A stretch of DNA of 64,000 nucleotides, taken from positions 296,089,168 through 296,153,167 of the forward strand of contig CM053029.1 of assembly GCA_028564925.1 (NCBI GenBank), read 5' to 3'. Made by a program: the position numbers and the translations under genes. The first letter of the stretch is position 1. Every line of letters starts with the position of its first letter. A model generated the notes under the pieces. That model was not told the DNA's origin and did no database searches. It saw only the letters and a list, made by a program, of their open reading frames with translations. Source of the DNA: Lithobates sylvaticus (Eukaryota; Chordata; Amphibia; Anura; Ranidae). Shown here one piece after another: positions 1 to 10,699 of this stretch.

Positions 1-263
1 TAGACCATAGCTCCCAACTGTCCCTTATTTCGAGGGACTGTCCTCCTCATTTGTCCCTCATTCTGGTCTGATCTAAATAGTTGTATATAACCTTTTATCT
101 TTCAAAATTATTTCCCAGTGCTAAACATTTCATCTAGTTTCTAAATTGCTGCATTTGTAAATTTTAAAAGCCAGTAGTGGTAAAAAAAGCACTTGTAGGG
201 GATGTGGCAGGGGGTGTGTCCTATGCCTACATGCTTTTGCTAATAGGTATGCCCTAGAGTAGA
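1..263. other. No gene; dispersed-repeat tail
   Basis: No coding region is supported here. The first 80 bases resemble the tail of a dispersed repeat with repeated TGTCCCT-type phrases. The remainder is probably the 3' flank of the piggyBac fragment that follows on the minus strand. No terminal repeat or target duplication could be recognised. Confidence 0.35.
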
Positions 264-692
264 CTAATAGTTCACTATGGTGTGGTAGTGACAGTAGCAG
301 TCCTTGACACAGGGTTGGCCAGAACAAGAGGGACAAAAAAAATGGGTGTCGCAACTTTTTCCGCATTTACCACGGACACAACATCTTTTTTGAGATGACT
401 TTTGTGTTGGGGTAGGTTGGAGGACACCTGGAAAATGCCTCTCATGTAGCCAGCTAACTGCATCTGGATTTGGGCTTTGGGCCACAGAGCCTTCTGGATA
501 CAAAAGGGCTGAGATGATCACTTGCTGAAATTTTAGGAAGGATCCAGTTCTTCCAGTAGCTTTGTAAATAACAAACGCATTGTATGGAGCCAATTTAAAT
601 AAATATATAGACACTTTTTTGTACCAGTATCTAGCTTTGTGGGAGGCTAAACATGTCTGCGTCATTTTGTAGTTGAAATCTACACCTCCCAT
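264..692 (-). pseudogene. piggyBac transposase, C-terminal fragment
   Basis: A minus-strand open frame of 142 codons matches the C-terminal part of piggyBac (PGBD-type) transposases, nuclear cut-and-paste enzymes that insert at TTAA. It opens with the family's MGGVDxNxxMT stretch, continues through a conserved helical block (KARYWYKKVSIYLFKLAPYN), and ends in a cysteine-rich zinc-binding tail (RCCVRGKCGK, then CPSC). In the family that tail binds the transposon end. The catalytic DDD core normally upstream is absent from the flanking sequence, so the first Met is internal to the family protein. This is a 5'-truncated relic with no activity of its own. The tail itself has no stop. Family assignment is firm from motifs; the subfamily is not determined. 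Confidence 0.88.
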
Positions 693-2166
693 ATTTATAA
701 TATAGTCCTAGACGCAGAGAGGTATTTCAATGACACCAGACGCTGTGTGAATTTTAACCATCCTGCCTGGGTCAATAGAAGACAGGATGAATACATAACG
801 GTTTTATTTCCATTTTATTGCTAGTAGTTCTTCATTCGACAAGCAGGCTTTCTCCCCCTTTGAGTCCCTGACTATGGGAATAAAGCTCCTGGCTAGCAAT
901 CAGGGACTGCTTGTGTGCTAGAAATAAAATTAACTTGTAGTACTAGCAAATTAGGCCTGGCACTGCGATTTTGTGGACAATGAATCAGAGGTGGCAGTGA
1001 TCAGAAAAATTATACTGAGACCACTTTTCGGGTGGGGGCTAAACGCAAGTGTTGGCAGTGATCGGGGCTGACCCTGCCAAAACTGCGTTTTTAGGGACAC
1101 TATACCAGTGTGGACATTAGTATAGTTCTGATCGTGATCAAGATACTGATCTGTACAGACACTATACTATTAATGGCAGTGATAACCGCCTGTGATAGAG
1201 TGGTGGGAAACCTAACTGATAAGGGCATGGAGGGACACTAACTGACGCTGACATTGCTAGTGACACTAATACAGTGATCAGTGATAATACTGTACACTGT
1301 ACTAATGACACTGCTGGGTGGCAGGAGTGATCAGGAGGGTAAGCAAGGGGTTTAAAGTGTGCCTAACAAGTGTATGTGTGCTGCTTTTACTCACAGGTTT
1401 AGCTGGATCTCGCCTTGCTTTTAGTTCTGAAACGCAATCCAGTCAGAAACTGTGTGCTGTGTTTACAAAAACACAGATCTCTGTGCTGTGATTAGCCATA
1501 GACGATCAGCAGGTATACAGACAAAAATACTTAGCTGTAACTTGCTGACAAACTCATGCTGTGTCCACAGGTTAGCAGGGGGCACACGCATGCAGTAAAT
1601 GTACTGTTGACAGGTGGCAAACAGTTAAACTCTTGTACTTAGACAATTATTGTTTTTCTGGTTCAGCTAGAAAGGGTTAGTTCCCCTTCGCCAAAAAATG
1701 CCAAAAATGCCTATGCAGATAAGCAGGGCCTGCAGATTAGGGGGTACCACCAATTCTCCTGTATGGGGCTCGGGCCAGCAGATGGGCCCAGGCAGTAGGG
1801 GGTGATGGTAAAGGTGAACAGTAATAGCTAGGCCTCACTTAGCAACATCTTTGTAACACACCGGGGGGTTTCAGGTCAGGCTTTATGAGGTATGTTAATT
1901 ACCTACACCTTTAACAACTAACAAGGGTATTTTTCAATTTTGTCCAAAGCTGTACAGCTTGTTTTCATCTACAGATGCCCCTTAACTGCATAAGCATTTT
2001 TTTGGTAAAGGTGAACTATGCCTTTTTACACCATAGAAAATTGAACAAAGGGTAAGGTACCCTGTTATAATGCAGCACTAAGTCTTTACCAGCACCATGC
2101 TGCTGCTTACAAAAAAGCAGATTCATAAAGTACATGGGACTTCAAAGCAAGCAAAGCCCAATTCAA
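693..2166. other. No gene; piggyBac-associated repeat DNA
   Basis: No open frame of note was found. The stretch is rich in short phrases such as GGCAGTGATC and GACACTA, as in the internal parts of large non-autonomous elements. It may be the internal part of a non-autonomous relative of the neighbouring piggyBac fragment. I could not find terminal repeats that bound it. Confidence 0.35.
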
Positions 2167-2426
2167 CTAACCAGTTGACGTCCGCGCTATAGCCGAATGA
2201 CAGCCACAGCGCGGACCTGTTTTTCCGGAGGCAGTCATATGACGGCCTCCCCTGAGCACGCTCCTTGCGCGCCCTGCAGGAGCGCGCTGTGATCACTGAG
2301 TCACTGAGACTCACTTACTCACTCCGAGTAAGGGGCCTTACCATGTGATCAGCTGTCAGCCAATGACAGCTGATCACATGATGTAAACAAAAGCTCGGTA
2401 ATTGTTTTTTTTTCTATTTTATAAAA

Positions 2427-2505
<79 letters not shown>

Positions 2506-2742
2506 GTATTTTTTTTATTATTTTTTTTTTTTTAATTCTGTATTTTTAAATTTTTAGAACAAAAAATAAAAACTGCAGAGGTGATTAAATACCACCAAAA
2601 GAAAGCTCTATTTGTGGGAAAAAAATTATAAAAAATTTATTTGGGTACAGTTTAGCATGTCATTCAAAGTGCATCAGCGCTGAAAGCTGAAAATTGGTCT
2701 GGACAGGAGGGGGATTTAAGTTCCCCGTAAGCAAGTGGTTAA
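2167..2742. mobile_element. TTAA-type MITE, copy 1
   Basis: The right end reads AAGTGGTTAA. Read from the right on the minus strand, the end TTTAACCACTTGC is matched at the left by CTAACCAGTTGAC, giving short diverged terminal inverted repeats at TTAA-like targets. Internal blocks (AATACCACC, AAAGCTCTATTTGTGG, CAGCGCTGAAAGCTGAAA) recur in the elements at 31701 and 54244, so this is one of three copies of a family. TTAA targets suggest mobilisation by a piggyBac-type transposase. No protein is encoded. The left TTAA is degenerate (CTAA). Confidence 0.65.
2433..2503. repeat. (TA)n microsatellite
   Basis: About 35 uninterrupted TA units lie inside the TTAA MITE. The position corresponds to the A/T-rich centre of the related copies, which lack the expansion, so it arose after this copy inserted. 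Confidence 0.95.
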
Positions 2743-3356
2743 ATGAAATGGGAACTAAAAATCTGTGAGAAAGAGAGCGAAAGATGTGTGGCTGACCTCT
2801 CTCCCAAGCACAATTTAGAGTTATGTAGAGGGCACTCCATGTGACACCCACAAGGTCCTGGACATTCCCAGGGGGTATAAATTGCTTTCTCTCCTGCCTG
2901 CTGGCCCTCAAAGAGACCACACCTGATGAGACAATGACTGGGCACGTGACCTGTCATCAGGTGACTGGTTCTCCTAGAGTGCATGCTGTCCGGTTTGAGC
3001 ACTGGACTATGCAGCTTCCTTTCCAGCCCCAGCCACTACATAGATCATTGTGCCAGCTGTGCCGAGCCTAAAGTGGGTGCATGCAGTTGTTATTCTGTAA
3101 TCTGGAGCAGATTCTTCCAGCCACTACCCTGTGGATCCTTTCAGCTGCTCACCTGTACCAGGCTCCTCCTAGTTAGAGAGATGTTGTTCCAAGGGAAATT
3201 CAAGTAACCATTTGCCCTTACTGCTTTTTTGTTTCTGAGTGTCTCATAGACTGTGCTGCCACCTATTGACCCTCCATGGAAAACTGTTCATAGGCAGCCC
3301 TGTTATTGCAATCTCTTCATTCTCTGTGGTATATTGTATTATTTTATAGGCCACTC
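2743..3356. other. No gene recognised
   Basis: This spacer lies between the MITE and Harbinger-A. The short frames here have no recognisable motif and no splice context. It may be host intergenic DNA. Confidence 0.4.
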
Positions 3357-3359
3357 TAA

Positions 3360-3500
3360 AGCCCCATACACACGCTCGGACAATCCGCGGACCAGGTCAG
3401 TCGGACTTTGTCCGACGTACTTTGTCCGATGTTGGCGTTGCGTACACACGGTCGGACTACGTTGTCGGAATATCCGGTCCGGAAGAACGTCGTGACGTAA
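3360..3500. repeat. Harbinger-A left terminal and subterminal repeats
   Basis: The outer AGCCCCATACACACG is followed by a dense cluster of TCGGAC/GTCCGA hexamers and an internal second copy of the terminal phrase (GTACACACGGTCGGAC near 3451). The cluster is matched at the other end of the element. Such arrays are plausible binding sites for the element's own DNA-binding proteins; that role is inferred. Confidence 0.8.
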
Positions 3501-3873
3501 GTCGTCGTCCACGAGATTACAAAAGGGAAGTTCAGCACCACGTCAGGCACCCGTTGGGCTCCTTCTGCTGATCCCGTGTTTATCGAGAGTTAGTGGAAGT
3601 TTGGTGACTTAAGATTCGCGCTTCTCAGTTTTCTGACTCAGATCGTTACTGCTCTTCAGTTTGTGCTTGTCGTGCGTATCTGTTTATTAGTGCGTGTAGT
3701 CAGTTCGCATTTGTTGGTCATTGCGGCCTATATCTTGATATAGGACGCTTTGATTTGCACTGCTTATTGTCTGCTCGTTGCTGGTATTCACTTCGTTCTT
3801 TCAGGCCTTGCTGTTTATCGGTGCTTTCTGTTTGTCCGTTCTGACCAGCCGACCTTTTGTGACCTTCTGAGCG

Positions 3874-6006
3874 ATGTTTCCCGTGCGTACTCGTCGCCGA
3901 GTTCGTGCTGTACGCGGAATTGGTGTCGGGCTTTTAGCTTTGACCCAAGACCCGTCCATGAACAGAGTGACGAGGAGTATGTGGACCAAGAATTGGTTGC
4001 TTCAGCGTGACCAGTTCTCGCACATGCCTTTGCTTCGTGAGATCCGGGAGAATAATCCTGATGATTTCAGGAACTTTCTCAGGATGACGGACCCCGATTT
4101 TCACCGTCTTTTGGCTTTGCTGACCCCCTTTATCAGCCGGCAGGATACCTGCATGAGACAAGCCATTACTCCGGAGCAGAGGCTTGTTGCCACGTTGAGG
4201 TACTTGGCGACAGGGAGAAGTCTTCAGGATTTGAAGTTCTCTTCAGGTATCTCTCCCCAGGCCCTGGGAATCATTATTCCAGAGACCTGTTCTGCCATCA
4301 TTCAGGTCCTGCAGGAGGACTATATTAAGGTAACATTTCTACTTTACTATTCCCTTCTATGTATGCTCTGTTTGCTAATGTCTTCTATTTTTGACCTCCT
4401 TCCCTAATTACCATGATTGCAATATGCTCTAATATGCTGTGCCCCTTTTCTCCTTCATGCATTTTTCCCTTCACTTACCTCACCAGCATGCTCTTCTGCC
4501 CCAATAGACACCTATGGCCTAGTCACTTAAGCAATGTCTTTTGTCTGCTGCATAGTATTGTTTGCCCCCAAACACCCCCTAAAATATGCACAAATGTTTG
4601 CTGTGTGGTTTACTTCATGTAGAGCCCCTTTAGAATTTTTTTTTTTTGTTGGGGGGGGGGGGGTGGGAAACTCATTAGGAACCCCCTCCCCCAACTGCTC
4701 TGTCAGATGGTACCAATCCTTTATCTGCTGGCTTTCCCAAGGTCCATACACACTATATACCTACCTCTTTATAGTGGGCATCTTTAGGGATGAATTCAGC
4801 AAAGCATGTAGTGCAAGGGGCTGCCTCCATACATTCCATTTCCTAATTTTTTGTCTTCTTTCCCTCCTATTAGGTTGCCTGCCTTTTTTTGGGGTGGGGG
4901 GGGGGGGGTTGAAATGTCATTTTATCTTTCCTGGGGGCTGCCAATAGTGTTAAGTACAGAGGGTCTGGCCAAACTAGCACACATTATTGAGCCATTTGCC
5001 AATCAATGAAGTGCAGAGGGTTACCTGTCCCCCCCCCAAAACCCTAGTTATTGCCAATGGCACATCAGAAGTGGGGGGATTGATGGGGGGTGAGTCATCT
5101 GTGAAGGGGAGCCTCTTCTTTTCTGTGCAAATACTTTCCAGCCTCCAATTTTATACAATGCTCTTGTTCCAAGATGTTGATTGTCTAATCTGCTTGCAAT
5201 GTTTAGGTGCAAAGTGACTAATTATTTTTTCTTGTTTCACTCCACAGTTCCCTTCCACGCCACAGGAATGGCAGACTGTGGCCTCCCACTTTGCCAGCCG
5301 TTGGGACTTTCCTAACTGCGGAGGGGCAATTGATGGGAAACACGTCCGCATCGTCCCACCGCCCAACTCGGGGTCCTACTATTATAATTATAAAGGGTTT
5401 AATAGTGTAGTGATGTTGGCGGTGGTGTCGGCAACATACGAGTTTATGTATGTGGATGTGGGGATGAACGGCCGGATATCGGATGGTGGTGCCATTACGC
5501 ACACGGAGTTCTACTGGCGTCTCCAAAGTGGCAGTCTGTGCTTGCCACCTCCAGAGGAGAATGCCGAAGGACTCCCCTTCGTCTTTGTCGCAGATGAAGC
5601 GTTTGCGTTGACTCCCCATGTGATGAGGCCGTTCCCGATGAGGACCCTCACCCCGGACCAGAGGGTCTTCAACTACAGGCTGTCCAGAGCCAGAAGAGTG
5701 GTGGAGAACACTTTTGGCATCCTGGCCAGCCGCTTCCGCCTGTTCCTGACGGCATTTAACTTGGCGGAATACAAACTGAACCACATAGTTCTTGCCTGTT
5801 GCATATTGCACAACTTCCTCAAAAGACATAACAGGAACTATGTGGTGCCCGTTGGCCCAGATGTGGAGGGCCCTCCAAATGCGGACCTCACAGCCCTTCG
5901 AGTGGCACGTCCAGGCTTGCCCCCTCTAAATGCCCGCGTGGTCCGCGACCAATATATGGAGTACTTTGTGGGTAGGGGGGCCATTGCTCTGCCTGACGAT
6001 GTGTGA
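3874..6006 (+). CDS. Harbinger-A transposase (DDE_Tnp_4), two exons
   Basis: Exons 3874-4329 and 5248-6006 join in phase 0 (donor AAG|GTAACA, acceptor CCACAG|TTC) to encode 404 residues, typical for Harbinger transposases. The product is the nuclear nuclease/integrase that cuts the element out and inserts it at TWA sites. Residues about 100-135 form a helix-turn-helix-like block (ITPEQRLVATLRYLATG). The catalytic fold is in exon 2: Asp181 in GGAIDGKH, Asp231 in NGRISDGG, Asp267 in FVADEAF and Glu304 in VVENTFG, the acidic positions conserved in the family. The start is the first Met after a conserved leader; Harbinger-B has an ATG at the same place. No stop or frameshift interrupts it. In known systems this enzyme needs the partner Myb-like protein for nuclear import and end binding. 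Confidence 0.93.
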
Positions 6007-6767
6007 GAGGCATTTTTTAATAATTCGGATATTTGAACCAACCTATGATTTCTTGTCATTTCAGTCTTGTTTTTAGCTTATTTTACCTTGACATTTTTTC
6101 CCTTTGCCTTCGACAGTGGGAATGCACTTTCTGGGCAAAAGGAGGTAACAGTCTCTTCTTCACAAAAAGATTCTTCTCATGTTGTGTGTTAGCTACCTAA
6201 TCTTTGGTCTAGAGAAGGTTTGTCCTGCATAACTGACAGCCAAAATACTCCTTTTCATCACCAGGTCTGACATGTGTGTATTCTGAAAAATGCTGTGCTC
6301 CGTGTTTTCGTACAAAGCACTGTGGGTGTCATTTACATAAGTCAAATCCGCTATGCTCTACAAGTGCATTGCAAAAGTTCCCTGGGAAAGGAAATTGCAG
6401 TGCAAAGTGGATTTGCCTTTAGTAAATAACACCCATTGCCCCCCATATCCTTTACATTTTACATACATAATGCATTGTGTTTTTTAAATAAGGAAGCCAC
6501 ACATTTCGAAAAATAAAAAAGTTTACTTGGAAAACATTCACAAGTGCGTTTACAATCTTCACGCCAAAACTGACAACATCTTGGTTATTTACAACATTGT
6601 TTACAAAGATTACGCAAATGGTAAAACCAGGCATGGAGCTAAGCAGAACCTATGAAGTAGGAAAGTTCAACTTTGTAAAGTGAAGACAAGATCAGACATG
6701 ACTATATGTTCAAAGTGTGTTTGATCTTGCCTTCATCACATGGGGGGGTCACCCCCGAAAAGTGGAA
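6007..6767. other. Harbinger-A, 3' region downstream of transposase
   Basis: No gene. This is the untranslated region after the transposase stop. A plus-strand AATAAA lies near 6509 and could end the transposase transcript. No conserved frame is seen on either strand. Confidence 0.5.
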
Positions 6768-7013
6768 ATTTGGAACATGCACACAATTTGGGTCTGAAAA
6801 TGGTCATTAGATGGTAAAACACATGCCTAGAAGCTTCAAAAGTGCCATTTTCCATCATGGGGATGAATGGACGTTTTTTGGGGGTGCAACCCCTTCACCA
6901 CAACCACTTTCGTAGTTCGTAAAGTGTTTGCACCCCCAAAAAAACGTTGGCATTCATCCACCATGATGGGAGCTAGCACATGTGGACACAATGTGTGCAT
7001 GTTCCAAATTTCA
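6768..7013. other. Long hairpin between convergent Harbinger-A genes
   Basis: An imperfect inverted repeat of about 246 bp. The outer arms are GGAAATTTGGAACATGCACA at 6768 and its complement ending at 7013. The middle arms (CATCATGGGGATGAATGG and GGGGGTGCAA) pair with their complements at about 6929-6970. The tip is CACTTTCG/CGTAAAGTG. It lies 68 bp beyond the Myb-like stop codon and downstream of the transposase. Harbinger-B has a hairpin with related arms at the equivalent site. A role in 3'-end formation or insulation of convergent transcripts is inferred. Confidence 0.85.
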
Positions 7014-7080
7014 CACAGTTTTTAATTTGCAAATGTGTTCAGAAGCTGGCACAAATGTGTGTTAATTACTTGGTGCGTTT

Positions 7081-8434
7081 TCATATTTTTCCTAAAACAT
7101 CAATGATGTTCTTCAATTTTTGTTGAACATCATTGATGTTTTGCTTTATGTAATCTAGATCTCTATTGCAGACCATTATCTCTCCGATGAGTACGTGGGC
7201 ACTCTCTGTGGTAAAGTGCGATTTTTCTTCCACAACATCCACGTCACCTAAAAACCACAAACAAACAAAAATGGGGTGTTGGAAATGAGGCAGCCATACA
7301 TGGATTAGCTTACCAGTAGCTGTGTTCTCCAACACTCACCTGTTGTGGTGACAATTTCTCCAAGTTCGATGATCTCTCCTTCCTCCTCCTCCTCCTCTGC
7401 TTCTGCTCTTTCGCCTTTTTTGGGAGGTGTTGGTTTGGGGGTTTCCTCAGACGGCCCAAGTTTTCGCTCCCCTATGAGAATGTACAAAAGGAAGATTTAG
7501 CAACACAATCTATTGAGGGCAGAAATAGGAAATGACAAACATTGCTTGAAAGTGACGGACACTATTTTAGTTTGGCCAGTTACAAATGTCAACTACATGA
7601 ATGTAGTCACTTTGTAAAGGTGCTAAACTGACTAGCTTTTTGGTAGAAGTTTGTGTGATGGAGACCCCCCTCTAGTATCCACTGGAGCACATGTGTGGAA
7701 AAGCCTAATAAAAAGGGGGTTTGGGTGTCCCAGCACTAGTGCTCTAGAGTCCAGATGGGTAAACAGCTACTGGGTGACCTCTCCTTTACATTGAATAAAT
7801 TGGCTTTACATTCTTGATGACATTTCTAGTGAGAACAAACTTCCTTTCCCCCAAAAAAACACCAAACATCGTATTATAAGTGGCCGAACGATCGAGGTTG
7901 CGTACGATCGAATGGACACACACACGACCATGACAGTGGCAGAAAGATCGAGGCTGAGTACGATCGAATGCACAGACGAACCTGAAAGTGGCCATTTTGG
8001 AATGTACAACTTTGTAAAAATCAAACCACAATGGAGCAGTATGCAAGCAAGAAATCAAACACAAAACACAACTACTTACTTTTTAGAAGAATTCGCTTGA
8101 TCTTTCTGTACTGATCGGCCTCCCTCAGTTTCAGGTCTGACCAGCGTTTCCTCAGTTGCTCCTTGGATCGTTGTACCCCAAAATGATTGTACAGCCTTCT
8201 CACAACTTTAGACATGATCTTGGCCTTGCGGACATTGGGGTTGAGGTAAGGCCCATAATTCCCATCATAGTCGCTCCTCTTTAATATGTCCACCATCTCC
8301 AACATTTCTCCAAATGACATATTGGAGGCCTTGAATTTCAGGCTCCGGGATCGGGACGTTTCTGCCTCCGGACTTTCCTCGTCCTCCTCCTCGTTGGTGG
8401 GATATTTGTGGCGCACCTGCTGTGTCCCCGCCAT
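7081..8434 (-). CDS. Harbinger-A Myb/SANT-like DNA-binding protein, three exons
   Basis: Exons 8434-8080, 7471-7340 and 7247-7081 (minus strand) join in phases 1 and 1 with GT-AG junctions (AAAAA|GTAAGT, CATAG|GGGAG, AACAG|GTGAGT, TTTAG|GTGAC) into 217 residues. Residues about 37-118 form a Myb/SANT-like trihelix domain (SNMSFGEMLEMVDIL, then KEQLRKRWSDLKLREADQYR), the module that in characterised Harbingers binds the transposon ends and carries the transposase into the nucleus. An acidic Glu run near residue 140 and a C-terminal amphipathic helix (about 172-217, ending LKNIIDVLGKI) may mediate partner contacts; that is inferred. The start is the MAGTQQ methionine, matched by MAETQQ in Harbinger-B; an upstream in-frame Met lies in the promoter and is not conserved. 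All exons are open. Confidence 0.88.
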
Positions 8435-8746
8435 GTGCTCTCCCCACTGCGCCGTAAAGAGAAGGGGTGGGGAATAGACGAGAAAGATCGTCAGGGGCGG
8501 GCGGAGTTTGACGCATGCGCACTGTATATAAAACGTCACACGCCTGTGTCGTAGCCACGATCTGGGAGACGAGGGGAGAGAAAGCTCACGCACGAGACGA
8601 TCGCTACAAACGAAGGTACAATTTGACGTTGGTACATAACTAGCCTAGACTGATTAGAACTTGAGGCTTCTTTATGGAGAAGATTAGGAGAGTTTAGGCT
8701 GACATTATTTATATTGTTTTGTGTGGCGTTGTGTCTTGCAGAGGTG
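8435..8746. promoter_or_regulatory. Bidirectional promoter of Myb-like and MADF genes (A)
   Basis: About 310 bp separate the two divergent start codons. A TATA box (TATATAAAA, 8525-8533) faces right, towards the MADF gene; no equivalent faces the Myb-like gene. A non-coding leader exon for MADF ends ACGAAG|GTA near 8614 and splices to TTGCAG at 8741. Harbinger-B has the same arrangement, including the leader-exon donor ACGAAG|GTA. Confidence 0.75.
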
Positions 8747-9914
8747 ATGGATGCCTTCTACAACGTGAGCTTTCTCACACACTTCATTGATAAATACCGG
8801 CAATTCCCCCTCTTATGGCAGGCAAAACACAGGGATTATAGCAACAGACCAAAGAGGTACGCAGCCCTGCTGAAACTGGTGGCATTTGTAAAGCCTACCC
8901 TGCCCATGGCAACCGTCGCAAACTTAAAAGTGAAGATCACCAACATGAAGACTACCTATTTCCGGGAGCGCAATAAGGTCCTGAAGTCACAAGCATCTGG
9001 AGCTGCAGCAGCTGATGTCCATGTCCCCACGCTCTGGTACTATGACAGGCTCCACTTTCTCAAAGACCAGGCTACTGTCAGGAAGTCACTCTCGACTCTT
9101 CCTTGCACGCGTCCTTCCACGCACGCCACCCTTGATGAGGATTCCGAGGACCAACCTGGGCCTTCCAGTCAGGAATATGTGCAGGTGCCCAGCTTGTTCC
9201 AGGTATAGTAGTTTTGGAACCAGTTTGTTGAATAATGAATGATGTTCAGTTAATTCAGGATCCCCAATTGCTTATTTCCTAACGTGATTGACATATCAAC
9301 AGACAGTGGTGTGGGAGACATTTTTGGGAAGAATCTAAACTGCAGGGCTGAGAATTGTATGGTTTTGTATTTGAAAACATTTTGCAACAGTCACTAGATG
9401 AGAATTGTGTGTGTTTGATGAACAAATAACTGAAACTATGTCCCTTTTTCATACACAGGAAGACCTCAGCCAGGAGGTGGCTGTGGAAGGTGGCAGTCAG
9501 GAGGAGGCAGGGGGTAGTGGCAGCCAAGAGGGGGGTAGGCGTAGGAGCCTGACTGTCTCCCAAGTCTCTCCCCTCCGCCTTCCCTACAGAAGGGCGAAAA
9601 ACATGGGGGAGGTGGGAGAGTCAGCGCTCCAGCTGATAAAAGATGCCTCAGCCTCCCTCTATGCCACACCCACCTACGAGGAGGCCTTTGCCTCCTTGGT
9701 TACAAGTAAATTTACGGGTATGGAGGCGGGGCAACGCAGCATGTGTGAGGAGGTCATCCTCAAAATACTAAATGAGGGGATGGCTGGGGAGATGACTCCC
9801 CTCACACATGTTTGCGAGAGTGACCTTGCTCCGCCTCCTCCTCCTCCTTCTGCCACCCCACCAGCACCAGCACCACGGCGTGGAAGGAAGCGTACAAGGA
9901 AGACAAGAGAGTGA
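8747..9914 (+). CDS. Harbinger-A MADF-type protein (third gene), two coding exons
   Basis: Coding exons 8747-9202 and 9459-9914 join in phase 0 (TTCCAG|GTATAG, ACACAG|GAAGAC), giving 303 residues; a non-coding exon lies upstream. Residues about 8-108 match the MADF domain, a Myb-related DNA-binding fold: hydrophobic FLTHFIDKYRQFPLLW, then HRDYSN, and VPTLWYYDRLHFL at the end. Residues about 190-245 (YEEAFASLVTSKFTGMEAGQ) resemble the helical interaction segment after MADF domains, and the C terminus is proline-rich then strongly basic (RRGRKRTRKTRE), a likely nuclear signal. No stop interrupts it. Harbinger-B keeps the gene at the same site and strand. It may recognise transposon ends or recruit the transposase; function is inferred. 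It could descend from a duplicated Myb-like gene or a captured host MADF gene. Confidence 0.85.
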
Positions 9915-10175
9915 CAACCTGGACTCAGTCTGGTCTGAGAGAAGATGGAGCCTCTCGTAGTACCAGAGCCTGGGGACCTAGATGGCATCTGCTGCAGTTC
10001 CGGATGTTTTGGACTTCAGGACCAGATTGCGCTCCCTTATTATTTAGATAGGTAGTCTTCATGCCCCCAATTGTTTAAGTCTGTAAAATGATGGTTGCCA
10101 TGGGTGTCCAAGGCTTTGCAAATTCCCCAAGTTTCACCATGGCTGCGTTCCTCTTTGGTCTGTTGCTGAGACCTA

Positions 10176-10181
10176 AATAAA
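10176..10181 (+). terminator. Polyadenylation signal of Harbinger-A MADF gene
   Basis: AATAAA lies about 260 bp after the stop codon on the coding strand, followed by a T-rich run. It is the first such signal downstream. Harbinger-B has a corresponding minus-strand AATAAA near 13655. Confidence 0.6.
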
Positions 10182-10699
10182 GGTTTTTTTGATTTGAAAT
10201 AATCATTGACTATTGTGTTTTACTTTTCTACAATGACAGTTTTTCTTTGAGTAGGCAGGTACATTTCACTAATCCTAGAATTAACAAGGGGCACCAACAA
10301 CCAACAAACTCCTAGTAAATGTAAGCAAGAAATACAAATGTTAATAATGTGGTTTTGCTAAGTTGAGACATACAAACCCCCTCCAAAAAAAAAAAAATCT
10401 CCTTCAAATATGTATTCCCCCAAAAAAAAAAAAAAAATCGGGGTAAAAAAATAAGAAAGATTGTATTACGATCTGAGTAAAAATAAACATGTAGTGTATA
10501 AATGCTGCAAAGTAATAAAGAAGTAAGTTTGTGAGAAGTGCGGGTGAATAGGAGCAGCTAAAAGATGTCATTCTTGTTGCATTGTAAAGAAAAAGAGAAT
10601 GCGCTGCATTAAAGACATTTTAACATTGCAGCGTGACGAATGTGCTGTGTCGATTAGGAAAGGTAGTTTTACCTGACCGAGCGCTTCCGTCACAGAATT

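Noticed and set aside
2433-2503. (TA)n run as replication origin or matrix-attachment site
   Set aside because: A plain microsatellite inside a MITE; nothing else supports a specific function.
5218-5829. 203-codon minus-strand frame
   Set aside because: Antisense shadow of Harbinger-A transposase exon 2; no motif of its own.
8435-8593. Earlier in-frame start for the Harbinger-A Myb-like protein
   Set aside because: The extra 53 residues overlap the promoter and TATA region and are not conserved in Harbinger-B, whereas the MAGTQQ/MAETQQ start is.
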